Positions 1 through 13,402 of a stretch of 64,000 bases of DNA are shown here, in pieces. Under the pieces are notes generated by a model. That model ran no database searches. It saw only the letters and a list, made by a program, of their open reading frames with translations, and was not told the origin of the DNA. A program made the position numbers and the translations under genes. The DNA is from Mycolicibacillus parakoreensis. Lineage in GTDB: Bacteria > Actinomycetota > Actinomycetes > Mycobacteriales > Mycobacteriaceae. Within the stretch, counting starts at the first letter, position 1. Each line of letters starts with the position of its first letter. The DNA lies in assembly GCF_022370835.2 (NCBI RefSeq), contig NZ_CP092365.1, positions 1 to 64,000 on the forward strand, in the 5' to 3' direction.

Positions 1-1446
1 TTGACCGAGGATCCGGGCCGTACATTCGCCGTGGTCTGGCGGGAGGTCGTCGCCGAACTCAACGGCGAGTCCGGGCGTGCGCACAGCCCCGGTGACCCCC
101 CGCCGCTGAGCCCGCAGCAGAAGGCCTGGCTCAACCTCGTCGAACCGTTGACGATCGCCGAGGGCTTCGCGCTGCTGTCGGTGCCGAGCAGCTACGTGCA
201 GAACGAGATCGAACGCCACCTGCGCACCCGGATCACCGACGCCCTCAGCGACCGGCTCGGCCAGGCCATCGAGTTGGGGGTGCGCATCGCGCCGCCGTCG
301 ACCGAACCCGCCGAGGACCCCGCCGACGACGATCAGGAGACCCTGGTCAGCGCCGAGAACTGGCCGTCGTACTTCGCCGAACGCCCGATCGGCACCGACT
401 CCACCCAGACCGACGAGACCAGCCTCAACCGCCGCTACACCTTCGAGACGTTCGTGATCGGCTCGTCGAACCGGTTCGCCCACGCCGCGGCCCTGGCGGT
501 CTCCGAGGCCCCGGCCCGCGCCTACAACCCGCTGTTCATCTGGGGCGAATCCGGGCTGGGCAAAACCCATCTGCTGCACGCCACCGGCAACTACGCCCAA
601 CGGCTGTTCCCCGGGATGCGGGTCAAATACGTCTCCACCGAGGAGTTCACCAACGACTTCATCAACTCGCTGCGCGATGACCGCCGCGTCGCGTTCAAAC
701 GCAGCTACCGCGACATCGACGTGCTGCTCGTCGACGACATCCAGTTCATCGAGGGCAAAGAAGGTATCCAGGAAGAGTTCTTCCACACCTTCAACACCTT
801 GCACAACGCCAACAAGCAGATCGTCATCTCCTCCGATCGGCCGCCCAAACAGCTTGCGACACTGGAGGAACGGCTGCGGACCCGCTTCGAGTGGGGGCTG
901 ATCACCGATGTGCAGCCCCCCGAGTTGGAGACCCGCATCGCGATTCTGCGCAAGAAGGCCCAGACCGACCGTCTCGATGTGCCCGGCGACGTGCTGGAGT
1001 TGATCGCCGGCAGCATCGAGCGCAACATCCGCGAGCTCGAGGGCGCGCTGATCCGGGTCACCGCGTTCGCGTCGTTGAACAAGAGCCCGATCGACACCGC
1101 CCTGGCCGAGATCGTGCTGCAGGACCTCATCACCCATCCCAGCTCGATGCAGATCAGCTCGGCGACGATCATGGCGGCCACCGCCGAGTACTTCGACACC
1201 ACCGTCGAGGAGCTGCGCGGGCCGGGCAAGTCGCGCGCCCTGGCCCAGCCGCGCCAGATCGCGATGTATCTGTGCCGCGAGCTCACCGACCTGTCGCTGC
1301 CCAAGATCGGCCAGTCCTTCGACCGCGACCACACCACGGTGATGTACGCCCAGCGCAAAATCCTCGCCGAGATGGCCGAACGCCGCGAGGTCTTCGAACA
1401 CGTCAAAGAGCTCACCACCCGCATCCGACAGCGCTCGCGCCAGTAG
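1..1446 (+). CDS. dnaA: Chromosomal replication initiator protein DnaA
   Basis: DnaA is the AAA+ initiator that binds DnaA boxes at oriC and melts the origin. The 481-residue protein has an N-terminal helicase-interaction domain, a variable acidic linker (about residues 95-140), then the AAA+ core with Walker A GESGLGKT and Walker B LLVDDIQF, and a C-terminal DNA-binding domain with the signature [10 protein letters not shown]. The start is TTG at the first base of the window; the N-terminus (MTEDPG...) aligns with the M. tuberculosis protein, which also starts with TTG. It is followed directly by a non-coding region rich in DnaA boxes. The promoter lies outside the window. Confidence 0.98.
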   Translation: MTEDPGRTFAVVWREVVAELNGESGRAHSPGDPPPLSPQQKAWLNLVEPLTIAEGFALLSVPSSYVQNEIERHLRTRITDALSDRLGQAIELGVRIAPPSTEPAEDPADDDQETLVSAENWPSYFAERPIGTDSTQTDETSLNRRYTFETFVIGSSNRFAHAAALAVSEAPARAYNPLFIWGESGLGKTHLLHATGNYAQRLFPGMRVKYVSTEEFTNDFINSLRDDRRVAFKRSYRDIDVLLVDDIQFIEGKEGIQEEFFHTFNTLHNANKQIVISSDRPPKQLATLEERLRTRFEWGLITDVQPPELETRIAILRKKAQTDRLDVPGDVLELIAGSIERNIRELEGALIRVTAFASLNKSPIDTALAEIVLQDLITHPSSMQISSATIMAATAEYFDTTVEELRGPGKSRALAQPRQIAMYLCRELTDLSLPKIGQSFDRDHTTVMYAQRKILAEMAERREVFEHVKELTTRIRQRSRQ

Positions 1447-1942
1447 CCCCCGCCGGGCTGCGGGAAAAAATTGGGTCCCACCGGCACCACCGGCACCACC
1501 GGGGAGCTGTGGACAACCTGGGGATGATCGCGCCCAACCTTCGGACAGGCGGGGGACCGTTGTCCCCAACCGCCGACGGTCCCCAACCGTCCACAGCCGC
1601 GAGCATTTCCATCCACCGGGTTATCCCCAGCCGCACACCCGCACCCACCAGCACCGATCGCCGGTTATGCCCAGCGTCCACAGGACCTATTACTGATACT
1701 GAGTTATCTCTGCAGTCAGCGAGAAGAACACAGCGGTTGGGGACGGGCTCATCCACACCGGCCGCCGGCGGCACACGGCGCCCCGGCGCCGCGGCACCGA
1801 CCAACTTTCCAGAACTGCGCGAAAGCTCTACGGTTGTCAGGCGAGGCCGTTACGGTCGTCGTGGCGTTGCACACCCACCGGTGTTCGGCACCGAGGTAGC
1901 CGCCGGTCGGGAGCTTGTCATGAGGGGTGATGAAGGGACGCT
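1447..1942. other. oriC: oriC region between dnaA and dnaN
   Basis: This 496-bp gap has no credible gene and carries many DnaA-box-like 9-mers: a perfect TGTGGACAA at 1508-1516 (reverse of the TTGTCCACA consensus), TTGTCCCCA at 1560-1568, CCGTCCACA at 1587-1595, TTATCCCCA at 1621-1629, TTATGCCCA at 1665-1673 and GCGTCCACA at 1674-1682. A locally AT-richer stretch (about 1688-1715) follows and is the likeliest unwinding element. Position between dnaA and dnaN is the known site of mycobacterial oriC. The boxes and position are seen directly; origin function is inferred from them. Confidence 0.93.
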
Positions 1943-3139
1943 ATGGACGTGGCGACGAACGTTGATCCCGGCGATCTGAAGTTCCGTGTTGTTCGCGACG
2001 ACTTCGCCGACGCGGTGGCCTGGGTGGCCAAGAACCTGCCTTCACGGCCGCCGAACCCGGTGCTGGCCGGGGTGCTGCTCACCGGCACCGACGACGGTCT
2101 GACGATCTCCGGCTTCGACTACGAGGTCTCCGCGGTGGTGCAGCTGCCCGCCGAAATCGCCGGTACCGGAAGCGTTTTGGTCTCCGGACGGCTGCTCTCC
2201 GATATCACCCGGGCGATGCCGGCCAAACCCGTCGACGTGCAGGTCGACGGCACACGGGTCGCCCTGACGTGCGGGAACGCGAAATTCTCGCTGCCCACCA
2301 TGGCCGTCGAGGACTACCCGACGCTGCCCAGCCTGCCGGCCGAGACCGGGACCCTGCCCGCCGAGGTGTTCGGCGAGGCGATCGGGCAGGTGGCCGTCGC
2401 TGCCGGCAAGGACGACACCCTGCCGATGCTGACCGGCATCCGCATGGAGATCTCCGGGGACACCGTGGTTCTGGCCGCCACCGACCGGTTCCGGCTGGCC
2501 GTGCGCCAGATCACCTGGTCGGCCGGCTCCGGTGACATCCAGGCCGCGGTGCTGGTGCCGGCCAAGACCCTCTCGGAGTCGGCGAAGTCGGGCACTCTCG
2601 GCGCCGAGGTGCACCTGGCCCTCGGCGGCGGTGCCGAGGTCGGCGCCGACGGGCTGTTGGGCATCAGCGGCGACGGCAAGCAGAGCACCACCCGGCTGCT
2701 GGACGCGGAGTTCCCGAAATTCCGTCAGCTGCTGCCGGCCGAGCACACCGCGGTCGCCGTCGTCGACGTGGCCGAACTCACCGACGCGATCAAGCGGGTC
2801 GCGCTGGTCGCCGACCGCGGCGCGCAGGTGCGCATGGAGTTCTCCGAGGGCACCCTGCAGCTGGCGGCCGGCGCCGACGACGTCGGCCGCGCCGAGGAGC
2901 ACCTGGCGGTCGATTTCGTCGGCGAGCCGTTGACGATCGCGTTCAACCCGACCTACCTCAGCGACGGGCTGGGTTCGCTGCACTCCGACCGGGTCTGGTT
3001 GGGGTTCACCACCTCCAACAAACCCGCGGTGTTGCGGCCCGCCGCCGCCGAGGACACCACACCCGACGGGACCGGGCCGTTCCCGACCGCGGAGACCGAC
3101 TACGTCTATCTGCTGATGCCGGTGCGGCTGCCCGGCTGA
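1943..3139 (+). CDS. dnaN: DNA polymerase III beta sliding clamp
   Basis: DnaN forms the dimeric ring clamp that tethers DNA polymerase III and serves as a docking hub for repair polymerases. The 398-residue product has the three-subdomain clamp organisation, and its N-terminus ([17 protein letters not shown]) together with [13 protein letters not shown] matches mycobacterial DnaN; the end [12 protein letters not shown] is the typical clamp C-terminus. The ATG at 1943 is preceded by a purine-rich GAAGGGACG. It lies downstream of oriC and 15 bp ahead of recF, with which it is probably cotranscribed. Confidence 0.98.
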   Translation: MDVATNVDPGDLKFRVVRDDFADAVAWVAKNLPSRPPNPVLAGVLLTGTDDGLTISGFDYEVSAVVQLPAEIAGTGSVLVSGRLLSDITRAMPAKPVDVQVDGTRVALTCGNAKFSLPTMAVEDYPTLPSLPAETGTLPAEVFGEAIGQVAVAAGKDDTLPMLTGIRMEISGDTVVLAATDRFRLAVRQITWSAGSGDIQAAVLVPAKTLSESAKSGTLGAEVHLALGGGAEVGADGLLGISGDGKQSTTRLLDAEFPKFRQLLPAEHTAVAVVDVAELTDAIKRVALVADRGAQVRMEFSEGTLQLAAGADDVGRAEEHLAVDFVGEPLTIAFNPTYLSDGLGSLHSDRVWLGFTTSNKPAVLRPAAAEDTTPDGTGPFPTAETDYVYLLMPVRLPG

Positions 3140-3154
3140 GCACGCCCACCGCCG

Positions 3155-4315
3155 ATGTACGTTCGCCAGTTCGGGTTACGCGATTTCCGCTCGTGGGACG
3201 CCGTCGACCTCGACATCGAACCGGGCTGCACCGTCTTCGTCGGAAAGAACGGGTTCGGGAAAACGAATCTCGTTGAGGCACTGTGGTATTCATCGACGCT
3301 GGGGTCGCACCGGGTGGCCTCCGACGCGCCGCTGATCCGGGCCGGCGCGCAGCGCGCGGTGATCTCGGCGATCGTGGTCAACGAGGGACGCGAGCTCGCC
3401 GTCGACCTCGAGATCGCGAGCGGCCGCGCCAACAAGGCCCGGCTCAACCGGTCCCCGGTGCGCAGCCCTCGCGAGATCCTCGGGGTGCTGCGCTCGGTGC
3501 TGTTCGCCCCGGAGGATCTGGCGCTGGTGCGCGGTGACCCGGCGGATCGGCGCCGGTTCCTCGACGAACTCGGTGTGCAGCGCCGTCCGCGCATCGCGGC
3601 GATCCGTGCGGACTACGACCGGGTGCTGCGCCAGCGCACCGCGCTGTTGAAGACCGCCGGCGCGCGCCACCGCGCGGATTCCGGGGTGCTCGACACCCTC
3701 GAGGTGTGGGACGGGCATCTGGCCGAGCACGGCGCGGCGCTGATGGCCGCGCGCATCGGGCTCGTCGACGAGCTCACCCCGCAGGTCGCCAAGGCCTACC
3801 ACCGGTTGGCCCCGGCGTCGCGCCCGGCGGCCATCGGCTACCGCGCCAGCATCGAGCTCGCCGCCGCCGAGCTTCCCGCCGAGCCGGTCGCCCGTCACGA
3901 CGCGCTGCGCACCGCGCTGCTCGAGGCCCTGGCGGCCCGCCGCGGCGCCGAACTCGAACGCGGGGTCTGCCTGGTCGGCCCGCACCGCGACGACCTGGAG
4001 TTGCGTCTCGGCGACCATCCGGCCAAGGGGTTCGCCAGCCACGGCGAATCCTGGTCGCTGGCCTTGTCGTTGCGTCTGGCCGGGTTCGAGTTGCTGCGCG
4101 CCGACGGCAGCGACCCGGTGTTGCTGCTCGACGACGTCTTCGCCGAACTCGACACCGCCCGCCGCGCGGCCATCGCCGAGGTCGCCCTCGGGGTGGAGCA
4201 GGTGCTGATCACCGCCGCCGTCGTCGACGACCTGCCCGACCAGCTGCGTGCCCGGCGCCTCGGGGTGGCCCTCGCCGACGGTGCCGACGGCCCGGTCTCG
4301 GTGATGCAGCCGTGA
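3155..4315 (+). CDS. recF: DNA replication and repair protein RecF
   Basis: RecF is an SMC/ABC-like ATPase that acts at single-strand gaps and helps load RecA with RecO and RecR. The 386-residue protein has Walker [10 protein letters not shown] near the N-terminus, and near the C-terminus the signature-like region ([16 protein letters not shown]) followed by Walker [13 protein letters not shown]. Length is normal for actinobacterial RecF. Its TGA stop overlaps the GTG start of dciA (GTGA), indicating translational coupling. Confidence 0.97.
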   Translation: MYVRQFGLRDFRSWDAVDLDIEPGCTVFVGKNGFGKTNLVEALWYSSTLGSHRVASDAPLIRAGAQRAVISAIVVNEGRELAVDLEIASGRANKARLNRSPVRSPREILGVLRSVLFAPEDLALVRGDPADRRRFLDELGVQRRPRIAAIRADYDRVLRQRTALLKTAGARHRADSGVLDTLEVWDGHLAEHGAALMAARIGLVDELTPQVAKAYHRLAPASRPAAIGYRASIELAAAELPAEPVARHDALRTALLEALAARRGAELERGVCLVGPHRDDLELRLGDHPAKGFASHGESWSLALSLRLAGFELLRADGSDPVLLLDDVFAELDTARRAAIAEVALGVEQVLITAAVVDDLPDQLRARRLGVALADGADGPVSVMQP

Positions 4316-4866
4316 GCGACGAGCCCGACGACCCGAACCCGCCGGAGCACCTCGCCGGTCTTGCCGGCATGGATCTGGTGCGCCGCACCCTGGCCGAGGC
4401 GCGCGAGGCGGCCCGCAGCCAGGGCAAAGACATCGGCCGCCAGCAGCGCGCCCCGCTTCCCGGCCCCGGGGCGCGCCGGCGCCGCCGCTGGTCGGGCCCG
4501 GGCCCCGATCACCGCGACCCGCAGCCGCTGGACACCGCGGCCCGCGACCTGGCCCGGCGGCGCGGCTGGTCGGCCCGGGTGGCCGAGGGCGCGGTGTTCG
4601 CCCGCTGGGCGGGCATCGTCGGCGACGACATCGCCGAGCACGCCCGCCCCACCGCGCTGCGCGACGGGGTGCTGGCCATCGCCGCCGAATCGACCGCCTG
4701 GGCCACCCAGCTGCGGATGATGCAGACCCAGCTGCTGGCCCAGATCGCCGCGGCCGTCGGCGACGGGGTGGTCGCCGCGGTGCGCATCACCGGCCCGGTC
4801 GCCCCGTCCTGGCGCAAGGGACCGCGCCACATCCGCGGGCGCGGGCCCCGCGACACCTACGGCTGA
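4312..4866 (+). CDS. dciA: DciA (DUF721) replicative helicase loader/partner
   Basis: DciA proteins are the ancestral bacterial partners that load or recruit the DnaB helicase in lineages without DnaC/DnaI. The 184-residue product starts at GTG 4312, overlapping the recF stop. It has a basic, arginine-rich linker ([10 protein letters not shown]) and then the DUF721 KH-like core with the family pattern ...[27 protein letters not shown]. It corresponds to the M. tuberculosis Rv0004 position. A longer reading of the same frame upstream lies inside recF and is not plausible. Confidence 0.93.
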   Translation: MSDEPDDPNPPEHLAGLAGMDLVRRTLAEAREAARSQGKDIGRQQRAPLPGPGARRRRRWSGPGPDHRDPQPLDTAARDLARRRGWSARVAEGAVFARWAGIVGDDIAEHARPTALRDGVLAIAAESTAWATQLRMMQTQLLAQIAAAVGDGVVAAVRITGPVAPSWRKGPRHIRGRGPRDTYG

Positions 4867-7104
<2,238 letters not shown>

Positions 7105-7162
7105 GACCTCCAGGGCCGCAGCAGCGCACAACCGAATTTCCTGACCGACGAACGGGGATCCG

Positions 7163-9649
7163 ATGACCGACACCACCCTGCCGCCCGACGACGCCGCCGA
7201 CCGCATCGAACCGGTCGACATCCAGCAGGAGATGCAGCGCAGCTACATCGACTACGCGATGAGCGTGATCGTCGGGCGCGCGCTGCCGGAGGTCCGCGAC
7301 GGTCTCAAACCGGTGCACCGCCGCGTGCTCTACGCGATGTATGACTCCGGGTTCCGCCCCGACCGCAGTCACGCCAAATCGGCGCGCTCGGTCGCCGAGA
7401 CGATGGGCAACTATCACCCGCACGGCGACTCCTCCATCTACGACACCCTGGTGCGCATGGCGCAGTCCTGGTCGATGCGCTACCCGCTGGTCGACGGGCA
7501 GGGCAACTTCGGTTCGCCGGGCAACGACCCGGCCGCGGCCATGCGGTACACCGAGGCCCGGCTGACCCCGCTGGCGATGGAGATGCTGCGCGAGATCGAC
7601 GAGGAGACCGTCGATTTCATCCCCAACTACGACGGCCGGGTGCAAGAACCCACGGTGCTGCCCAGCCGGTTCCCCAACCTGCTGGCCAACGGCTCCGGCG
7701 GTATCGCGGTGGGGATGGCGACCAACATCCCGCCGCACAACCTCAACGAACTCGCCGAGGCGGTGTATTGGGCCCTCGAACACCACGACGCCGACGAGGA
7801 GACCACCCTGGCCGCGGTGATGGAACGGGTCAAAGGCCCCGACTTCCCCACCTCCGGGCTGATCGTCGGCTCCCAGGGCATCCACGACGCCTACACCACC
7901 GGACGCGGTTCGATCCGGATGCGCGGTGTGGTCGAGATCGAGGAGGACGCCAAGGGGCGCAGCTCCCTGGTGATCACCGAACTGCCCTACCAGGTCAACC
8001 ACGACAACTTCATCACCTCGATCGCCGAGCAGGTCCGCGACGGCAAACTCGCCGGCATCTCCCACATCGAGGACCAGAGCAGCGAACGCGTGGGGCTGCG
8101 CATCGTCATCGACATCAAACGCGACGCCGTGGCCAAGGTGGTGCTCAACAACCTCTACAAGCACACCCAGCTGCAGACCAGCTTCGGAGCGAACATGCTG
8201 GCCATCGTCGACGGGGTGCCGCGCACCCTGCGTCTGGACCAGATGATCCGGCTCTACGTCGACCATCAACTCGACGTGATCGTGCGCCGCACCCGCTACC
8301 GGCTGCGCAAGGCCAACGAGCGCGCCCACATCCTGCGCGGTCTGGTCAAGGCGCTCGACGCGCTCGACGAGGTGATCGCGCTGATCCGGGCGTCGCAGAC
8401 CGTCGACGACGCGCGCACCGGGCTGATCGGGCTGCTCGACATCGACGAGATCCAGGCCCAGGCGATCCTGGACATGCAGCTGCGCCGGCTGGCCGCGCTG
8501 GAACGCCAGAAGATCATCGACGACCTGGCCAAGATCGAAGCCGAGATCGCCGACCTGGAGGACATCCTGGCCAAACCGGAGCGTCAGCGCACCATCGTGC
8601 GCGACGAGCTCCGCGACATCGTCGAACGCCACGGCGACACCCGGCGCTCGCGGATCATTCCCGCCGACGGCGACGTCAGCGACGAGGACCTCATCGCCCG
8701 CGAGGACGTGGTGGTGACCATCACCGAGACCGGCTACGCCAAACGCACCAAGACCGACCTGTACCGCAGCCAGAAGCGCGGCGGCAAAGGCGTGCAGGGT
8801 GCGGGGCTCAAACAGGACGACATCGTCAAACACTTCTTCGTCTGCTCCACCCACGACTGGATCCTGTTCTTCACCACCCAGGGCCGGGTGTATCGGGCCA
8901 AGGCCTACGACCTTCCCGAGGCCTCCCGCACCGCCCGCGGCCAGCACGTGGCCAACCTGCTGGCGTTCCAACCCGAGGAACGCATCGCCCAGGTCATCCA
9001 GATCAAGGGCTACGAGGACGCGCCGTATCTGGTGTTGGCCACCCGCAACGGGCTGGTGAAGAAGTCCAAACTCACCGACTTCGACTCCAACCGCTCCGGC
9101 GGCATCGTGGCGATCAACCTGCGCGACGGCGACGAACTGGTCGGCGTGGTGCTCTGCTCGGCCGACGACGACCTGCTGCTGGTGTCGGCCAACGGCCAGT
9201 CGATCCGGTTCTCGGCCACCGACGAGGCGCTGCGGCCGATGGGCCGGGCCACCTCCGGGGTGCAGGGCATGCGGTTCAACGAGGACGACAAGCTGCTCTC
9301 GCTCAACGTGGTGCGCCACGGCACCTACCTGCTGGTGGCCACCTCCGGCGGCTACGCCAAGCGCACCGCGATCGAGGAGTACAGCGCCCAGGGCCGCGGC
9401 GGCAAGGGCATCTTGACGATCATGTACGACCGGCGCCGCGGGCGGCTGGTCGGTGCGCTCATCGTCGACGACCACAGCGAGGTCTACGCCATCACCTCCG
9501 GCGGCGGGGTGATCCGCACCCGGGCCAAGCAGGTGCGCAAGGCCGGTCGCCAAACCAAGGGTGTGCGGTTGATGAACTTGGGTGAGGGCGACACACTGTT
9601 AGCGATCGCCCGCAACGCCGACATCGTCGACGACGACCCCGACGCCTAA
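7163..9649 (+). CDS. gyrA: DNA gyrase subunit A
   Basis: GyrA is the DNA breakage-reunion subunit. The 828-residue protein has the winged-helix/tower core with catalytic Tyr129 ([10 protein letters not shown]) and a C-terminal beta-pinwheel with the GyrA box ([11 protein letters not shown]). The quinolone-determining region reads [10 protein letters not shown], so residues 90, 91 and 94 are Ser, Ser and Asp. There is no intein next to Tyr129, where several mycobacteria carry one. ATG at 7163 follows the purine-rich GGGGATC. Confidence 0.98.
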   Translation: MTDTTLPPDDAADRIEPVDIQQEMQRSYIDYAMSVIVGRALPEVRDGLKPVHRRVLYAMYDSGFRPDRSHAKSARSVAETMGNYHPHGDSSIYDTLVRMAQSWSMRYPLVDGQGNFGSPGNDPAAAMRYTEARLTPLAMEMLREIDEETVDFIPNYDGRVQEPTVLPSRFPNLLANGSGGIAVGMATNIPPHNLNELAEAVYWALEHHDADEETTLAAVMERVKGPDFPTSGLIVGSQGIHDAYTTGRGSIRMRGVVEIEEDAKGRSSLVITELPYQVNHDNFITSIAEQVRDGKLAGISHIEDQSSERVGLRIVIDIKRDAVAKVVLNNLYKHTQLQTSFGANMLAIVDGVPRTLRLDQMIRLYVDHQLDVIVRRTRYRLRKANERAHILRGLVKALDALDEVIALIRASQTVDDARTGLIGLLDIDEIQAQAILDMQLRRLAALERQKIIDDLAKIEAEIADLEDILAKPERQRTIVRDELRDIVERHGDTRRSRIIPADGDVSDEDLIAREDVVVTITETGYAKRTKTDLYRSQKRGGKGVQGAGLKQDDIVKHFFVCSTHDWILFFTTQGRVYRAKAYDLPEASRTARGQHVANLLAFQPEERIAQVIQIKGYEDAPYLVLATRNGLVKKSKLTDFDSNRSGGIVAINLRDGDELVGVVLCSADDDLLLVSANGQSIRFSATDEALRPMGRATSGVQGMRFNEDDKLLSLNVVRHGTYLLVATSGGYAKRTAIEEYSAQGRGGKGILTIMYDRRRGRLVGALIVDDHSEVYAITSGGGVIRTRAKQVRKAGRQTKGVRLMNLGEGDTLLAIARNADIVDDDPDA

Positions 9650-9660
9650 GGAGACCCCCG

Positions 9661-10428
9661 GTGACATCGCCTAATCAGCCGGAGCAGTCCGGGCCCGCCG
9701 CCGACACCGCGGCGTCCCCGCCGCCCGACGGCCCGGCTGCGCCGGCCCGGTCGGCGCCGTCGGGGGAGGTGCCCCCACCGTGGCAGCGCGGCGTCGCCAA
9801 ACCGCGTCCGGCCGGCGCCGCGCCCGGGCCGGCCCCGGCGAAACCGGCCGGCGCCCCGACGGTCAAACCCGCCGAGGTGACCCGGGTGGAGCCGGCCCCG
9901 GCGGTCGCGGAGTCCTACGCCAGCGAACTGCCGGACCTCTCCCGCGCGACCCGCACCGGTCAGCACAAGACGCCGGGGCGGCCGACCGAGGCCCCGGCGC
10001 CGGCCGCCGGCGCCGCGCGCACCGGGCGCACCGGCACCGCGGTCCAGGTCAGCCGGCACAGCGGGCCGCTGCGGGCCAGCATGCAACTGCGCCGGGTCGA
10101 TCCGTGGACGACGTTGAAGGCCTCGCTGATCCTGTCGGTGGCGCTGTTTTTCGTCTGGATGATCGCGGTGGCGTTCCTCTACCTGATCCTCGGCGCGATG
10201 GGGGTGTGGAGCAAACTCAACAGCAACGTCGGGGACCTGCTGCACCAGACCAACGTCGGCGCCGGCGGCGACATCATCTCCGCGAGCACGATCTTCGGCG
10301 GCGCGACACTGATCGGGCTGGTCAACATCGTGTTGTTGACCGCGATGGCCGCCCTCGGCGCCTTCATCTACAACCTCACCGCCGACCTGGTCGGCGGCAT
10401 TGAGGTCACCCTCGCCGACCGGGAGTAG
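9661..10428 (+). CDS. DUF3566 membrane protein downstream of gyrA (Rv0007-like)
   Basis: This 255-residue protein has a long proline/alanine-rich cytoplasmic N-terminus (about residues 1-135), then a DUF3566-type domain with two hydrophobic helices, around [20 protein letters not shown] and [19 protein letters not shown], and a short conserved tail [11 protein letters not shown]. It follows gyrA by 11 bp with GGAGA as ribosome binding site and is probably cotranscribed with gyrBA, as in other mycobacteria. Its biochemical role is unknown to me. The start is GTG 9661. Confidence 0.88.
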   Translation: MTSPNQPEQSGPAADTAASPPPDGPAAPARSAPSGEVPPPWQRGVAKPRPAGAAPGPAPAKPAGAPTVKPAEVTRVEPAPAVAESYASELPDLSRATRTGQHKTPGRPTEAPAPAAGAARTGRTGTAVQVSRHSGPLRASMQLRRVDPWTTLKASLILSVALFFVWMIAVAFLYLILGAMGVWSKLNSNVGDLLHQTNVGAGGDIISASTIFGGATLIGLVNIVLLTAMAALGAFIYNLTADLVGGIEVTLADRE

Positions 10429-10493
10429 CGACCGCGCGTTTGGGCGCCGGTGGCCCGGTGCGGTAACCTCGGCGCTCGATCGCATCCATTTGC

Positions 10494-10567
10494 GGGCCTA
10501 TAGCTCAGGCGGTTAGAGCGCTTCGCTGATAACGAAGAGGTCGGAGGTTCGAGTCCTCCTAGGCCCA
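10494..10567 (+). tRNA. ileT: tRNA-Ile (GAT)
   Basis: The cloverleaf is complete: acceptor GGGCCTA pairs with TAGGCCC, the anticodon stem CTTCG/CGAAG encloses CTGATAA with anticodon GAT at 10528-10530, and the T loop is GTTCGAG. CCA is encoded immediately after (10568-10570). Confidence 0.97.
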
Positions 10568-10591
10568 CCACACGGGTGAGGAAGGGACGGC

Positions 10592-10702
10592 ATGCGACGG
10601 GTGATCGTGGTGGTGGCCGCGTTGAGCGTGGCCGCCGCGCTGGCGGTGCGGGAGCGCCGCCAAGGCGCCGTGTGGCACACCCTCGCCGAGCAGCCCGCCT
10701 AG
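10592..10702 (+). CDS. DLW-39 family microprotein
   Basis: A 36-residue ORF between the two tRNA genes encodes a hydrophobic N-terminal helix (VIVVVAALSVAAALAV), a basic patch (RERRQ) and a C-terminal VWHTLAEQPA. This matches the layout of the actinobacterial DLW-39 microproteins, which sit next to tRNA-Ile/tRNA-Ala and end in a tryptophan-leucine-containing acidic tail. Purines GAGGAAGGGA precede the ATG. Function is unknown. Confidence 0.7.
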   Translation: MRRVIVVVAALSVAAALAVRERRQGAVWHTLAEQPA

Positions 10703-10720
10703 ACCCACCGGATTGACGAC

Positions 10721-10793
10721 GGGGCCTTAGCTCAGTTGGTAGAGCACTGCCTTTGCAAGGCAGGTGTCAGGGGTTCGATTCCCCTAGGCTCCA
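10721..10793 (+). tRNA. alaT: tRNA-Ala (TGC)
   Basis: The acceptor GGGGCCT pairs with AGGCTCC and contains the G3-U70 wobble that identifies alanine tRNAs. The anticodon stem CTGCC/GGCAG encloses TTTGCAA with anticodon TGC at 10754-10756. CCA is not encoded. Confidence 0.97.
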
Positions 10794-10857
10794 CGAAACA
10801 GCGAAACAGCTCCACGCGGTCACTCCGCACACCGATCGACGCGCGGAGCGATCCGGG

Positions 10858-11250
10858 TCACGCGGTCACGGCCACCACGCGGATCTCGACGCGCATGCGC
10901 GCGTGGCCGAGCGCGGCGACGCCGATGTTGGTCCAGGTCGGAGCGTGGTGGGGCATGTGTTCGGCGAAGCACTCCGCCATCGTGTCGTTGATGAAGTCCT
11001 GGTTCCCGTCGAGACCGACATGGTACGAGTGCACGTCGATGACGTCATCGAAGCTCGCGCCGGCTCGCTGCAGAACCGTGCCGACGTTGGCGAACGCTTG
11101 GGCGATCTCGTCCCTGAGGCTCTCGGGAAAGTTCATGTCGTTGTCCAACCACCCCCCTTGGCCGGCAAGCTCCACCCGGTTGCCGATACGCGACGCCATG
11201 GCGAAGACCGTGGTGAACTCGGGGGTGGTGAAGAACTTGCGGTCGGTCAT
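10858..11250 (-). CDS. RidA/YjgF family protein
   Basis: This 130-residue protein has the small chorismate-mutase-like fold of the Rid family, with the typical start (FAMASRIGNRVELAGQGGW), the middle FANVGTVLQRAGASFDDVIDVHSYHV and the end ARMRVEIRVVAV, which contains the arginine that binds carboxylates in deaminase-active members. RidA proteins hydrolyse reactive enamine/imine intermediates; which substrate this member uses cannot be told. GGAGAC precedes the ATG at 11250. It is not part of the usual M. tuberculosis gene order here. Confidence 0.88.
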   Translation of the reverse strand: MTDRKFFTTPEFTTVFAMASRIGNRVELAGQGGWLDNDMNFPESLRDEIAQAFANVGTVLQRAGASFDDVIDVHSYHVGLDGNQDFINDTMAECFAEHMPHHAPTWTNIGVAALGHARMRVEIRVVAVTA

Positions 11251-11314
11251 GCGGATCGTCTCCTGCCTGGGGAAGATGCTGCTCGATGGGGCTCTGGACG
11301 GGCTACCGTCCGTC

Positions 11315-11779
11315 TCACGGCCGCGGCTGCACCTCCACGCTCGGCGGCCGCGGGGAGGCCTCGTCGTCGCGGTGCGCCGAGCGCCGGATCAGCACCACCG
11401 CGGTGACGCCGCCGGCCACCGCGGCGGCGGCCACGCCGGCGATCAGCCACGGCCGCCGGCTGCGGCGTTGTTGCTCGCGGCGGGCCTCGCGCAGCGCCTG
11501 CGGCAACCCGGCCACCACCTGCTGGGCGGCGGCGAACTCGTCGGCGAGGGTGTCGCCGGCCGCGCCGACCTCGCGGGCCAGCTGGCCGTCCCGGTAGCGG
11601 CGGCGCAGCCCGGCCGCGCCGCGGCGGGCGGTGTGCACCCCCAGACCCACCACCCCGCGGGTCACGTCGACCGGGCCGACGGCGGTGTAGGTGAGCCCGC
11701 GGGCCAGCCGTTGGCGGGCGGTCAGAGCCTCGGCGTCGCCGGGGGCGCCCCGAAGGACCGTCGCGGGTTTCCTGCTCAT
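11315..11779 (-). CDS. cwsA: Cell wall synthesis protein CwsA
   Basis: CwsA is a mycobacterial membrane protein that interacts with CrgA and Wag31 and affects polar growth. The 154-residue product has the expected layout: cytoplasmic N-terminus with [18 protein letters not shown], a helical alanine/arginine-rich middle, one transmembrane helix ([20 protein letters not shown]) and a short proline-rich tail. Its place between tRNA-Ala and ppiA on the reverse strand is that of M. tuberculosis Rv0008c. Confidence 0.9.
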   Translation of the reverse strand: MSRKPATVLRGAPGDAEALTARQRLARGLTYTAVGPVDVTRGVVGLGVHTARRGAAGLRRRYRDGQLAREVGAAGDTLADEFAAAQQVVAGLPQALREARREQQRRSRRPWLIAGVAAAAVAGGVTAVVLIRRSAHRDDEASPRPPSVEVQPRP

Positions 11780-11933
11780 CTCTCACCTCTCGCCGACCGG
11801 ATCGCGCGGATGGCTCCGCGGTGTTCTTAGCCTGCCATCTTCACGGCCGTCATGGGGCGGATGCGGCCCGGCGGGTGCCCACCGGGGACCCGGGGGGCCG
11901 CGGCCCTCACCGCATCGGGCAGACTGTGCAGTC

Positions 11934-12464
11934 GTGACCAACAGTCCTATCCAGACCGCCAGCGCGACCCTGCACACCAACCGCGGTGACATCACGATCG
12001 CGCTCTTCGGCAACCACGCCCCCAAAACCGTCGACAACTTCGTCGGCCTGGCGCAGGGGACCGCCGAGTACAGCACCACCAACGCCTCCGGCGGATCCAC
12101 CGGGCCGTTCTACGACGGGGCGATCTTCCACCGGGTGATCGCCGGGTTCATGATCCAGGGCGGGGACCCCAGCGGCACCGGCCGCGGGGGCCCGGGCTAC
12201 CAGTTCGCCGACGAGTTCCACCCGGAGCTCGCGTTCGACAAGCCCTACCTGCTGGCCATGGCCAACGCCGGGCCGGGCACCAACGGGTCGCAGTTCTTCA
12301 TCACGGTCGGGCCGACCCCGCACCTGACCCGCCGGCACACCATCTTCGGTGAGGTCGTCGACCCCGCCTCACGCCAGGTGGTCGACACCATCGCCAACAC
12401 CGTCACCGACGGCGGCGACCGCCCGACCGACCCGGTGGTCATCGAGTCGATCACGATCTCCTGA
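11934..12464 (+). CDS. ppiA: Peptidyl-prolyl cis-trans isomerase A (cyclophilin)
   Basis: PpiA catalyses proline isomerisation during folding. The 176-residue cyclophilin contains the catalytic region [14 protein letters not shown], then [17 protein letters not shown] and [13 protein letters not shown] 11934 ([19 protein letters not shown]) is chosen because it aligns with the start of the mycobacterial protein; in-frame sequence further upstream has no good start near the homologous N-terminus and lies in the gap after cwsA. Confidence 0.94.
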   Translation: MTNSPIQTASATLHTNRGDITIALFGNHAPKTVDNFVGLAQGTAEYSTTNASGGSTGPFYDGAIFHRVIAGFMIQGGDPSGTGRGGPGYQFADEFHPELAFDKPYLLAMANAGPGTNGSQFFITVGPTPHLTRRHTIFGEVVDPASRQVVDTIANTVTDGGDRPTDPVVIESITIS

Positions 12465-12483
12465 CCCTCGCGCGCGCCGCCGG

Positions 12484-12912
12484 TCAGGATCCGGCGCCGG
12501 CGTAGCCGGCGTCGGTGAGCGCATCGAGCACCGCCACCGGATCGGTGCCCAGATCCCAGCGCGACAGCACCCACAGCCGGTCGGCGGTGGCCTCGATCTC
12601 CAGCAGTCGGGTCTTGCGCCCGATGCGGGCGAACTCGGTGATCCGGATCAGCGTGATCTGTGCGCGCGGCACCCGGTGGGTGCGCACCCAGCCGCGCAGC
12701 ACCAGCGCGTCGTCGTCGATCGCCAGCCGGGGGCGCGCCCGCCAGGACAGCGCGGCGAACACCGCCAGCCCCGCCCCGGCCAGCCCGATCAGCAGCCGGC
12801 CCGGCGGGTCGGTGACCACCGCCAGGCCGACGGCCAGCATGATCAGCCCGGCCAGCCCGGCGGCGGCGATCCCGCCCGGCGACGGCGACCACGTCGTCGC
12901 GTCGGCGCTCAC
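12484..12912 (-). CDS. PH-domain membrane protein (Rv0010c-like)
   Basis: This 142-residue protein has two adjacent hydrophobic segments near the N-terminus (about residues 12-35 and 38-55) followed by a bacterial PH-like beta domain (LAIDDDALVLRGWVRTHRVPRAQITLIRI). It lies convergent to ppiA, in the position of M. tuberculosis Rv0010c. The function is not established. Confidence 0.85.
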   Translation of the reverse strand: MSADATTWSPSPGGIAAAGLAGLIMLAVGLAVVTDPPGRLLIGLAGAGLAVFAALSWRARPRLAIDDDALVLRGWVRTHRVPRAQITLIRITEFARIGRKTRLLEIEATADRLWVLSRWDLGTDPVAVLDALTDAGYAGAGS

Positions 12913-13014
12913 CGGCCCCTCCCCCGCACGTTATCCACAGGGGTTATCCACAGTGGGGATGAATGACATGGATGTGATTGGGTCACGAACCGGTAACGGC
13001 GCCCGCCGACGCGC

Positions 13015-13296
13015 TCACCGCCACCGCATCGTCAACAGCAGCCCGCTGATCATGAACGCGAACGCGATCGCGTAGTTCCACGGACCCAGGTCGGCCATCC
13101 ACACCAGTGCGGCGGGCACGTCGTAGCCGGTGGCGGCCAGCTGGTAGACCATCAGCCAGACCAGCCCGAACAGCATCAGCCCGACGAACAGCGCCACGAA
13201 CCACACACTCGACGGGCCGGCCTTCACCTTGACCGGGGTGCGGCTGACCGCGCTGGCGGCGAAGTCGTTCTTCTTACGGACTTTGGACTTGGGCAT
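13015..13296 (-). CDS. crgA: Cell division protein CrgA
   Basis: CrgA is a small actinobacterial divisome membrane protein that binds FtsZ, FtsI, FtsQ and CwsA. The 93-residue product begins [12 protein letters not shown], the canonical CrgA start, and has two transmembrane helices ([20 protein letters not shown] and [18 protein letters not shown]). A longer reading of the frame upstream overlaps the DUF881 gene and is not used. It is divergent from that gene; the gap holds both promoters. Confidence 0.95.
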   Translation of the reverse strand: MPKSKVRKKNDFAASAVSRTPVKVKAGPSSVWFVALFVGLMLFGLVWLMVYQLAATGYDVPAALVWMADLGPWNYAIAFAFMISGLLLTMRWR

Positions 13297-13402
13297 CGAT
13301 ACCTCAGATACTGAAGATACTGCGCGGGCGGGGCGAGCCTCCTGCGAACATTCGTCGGGTACGAGCTTAACCCAGCGGTCCCGCCGACAGAATGGAGAGC
13401 CG

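Noticed and set aside
3706..4311. N-terminal extension of dciA
   Set aside because: The open frame upstream of GTG 4312 lies inside recF and is an arginine-rich shadow.
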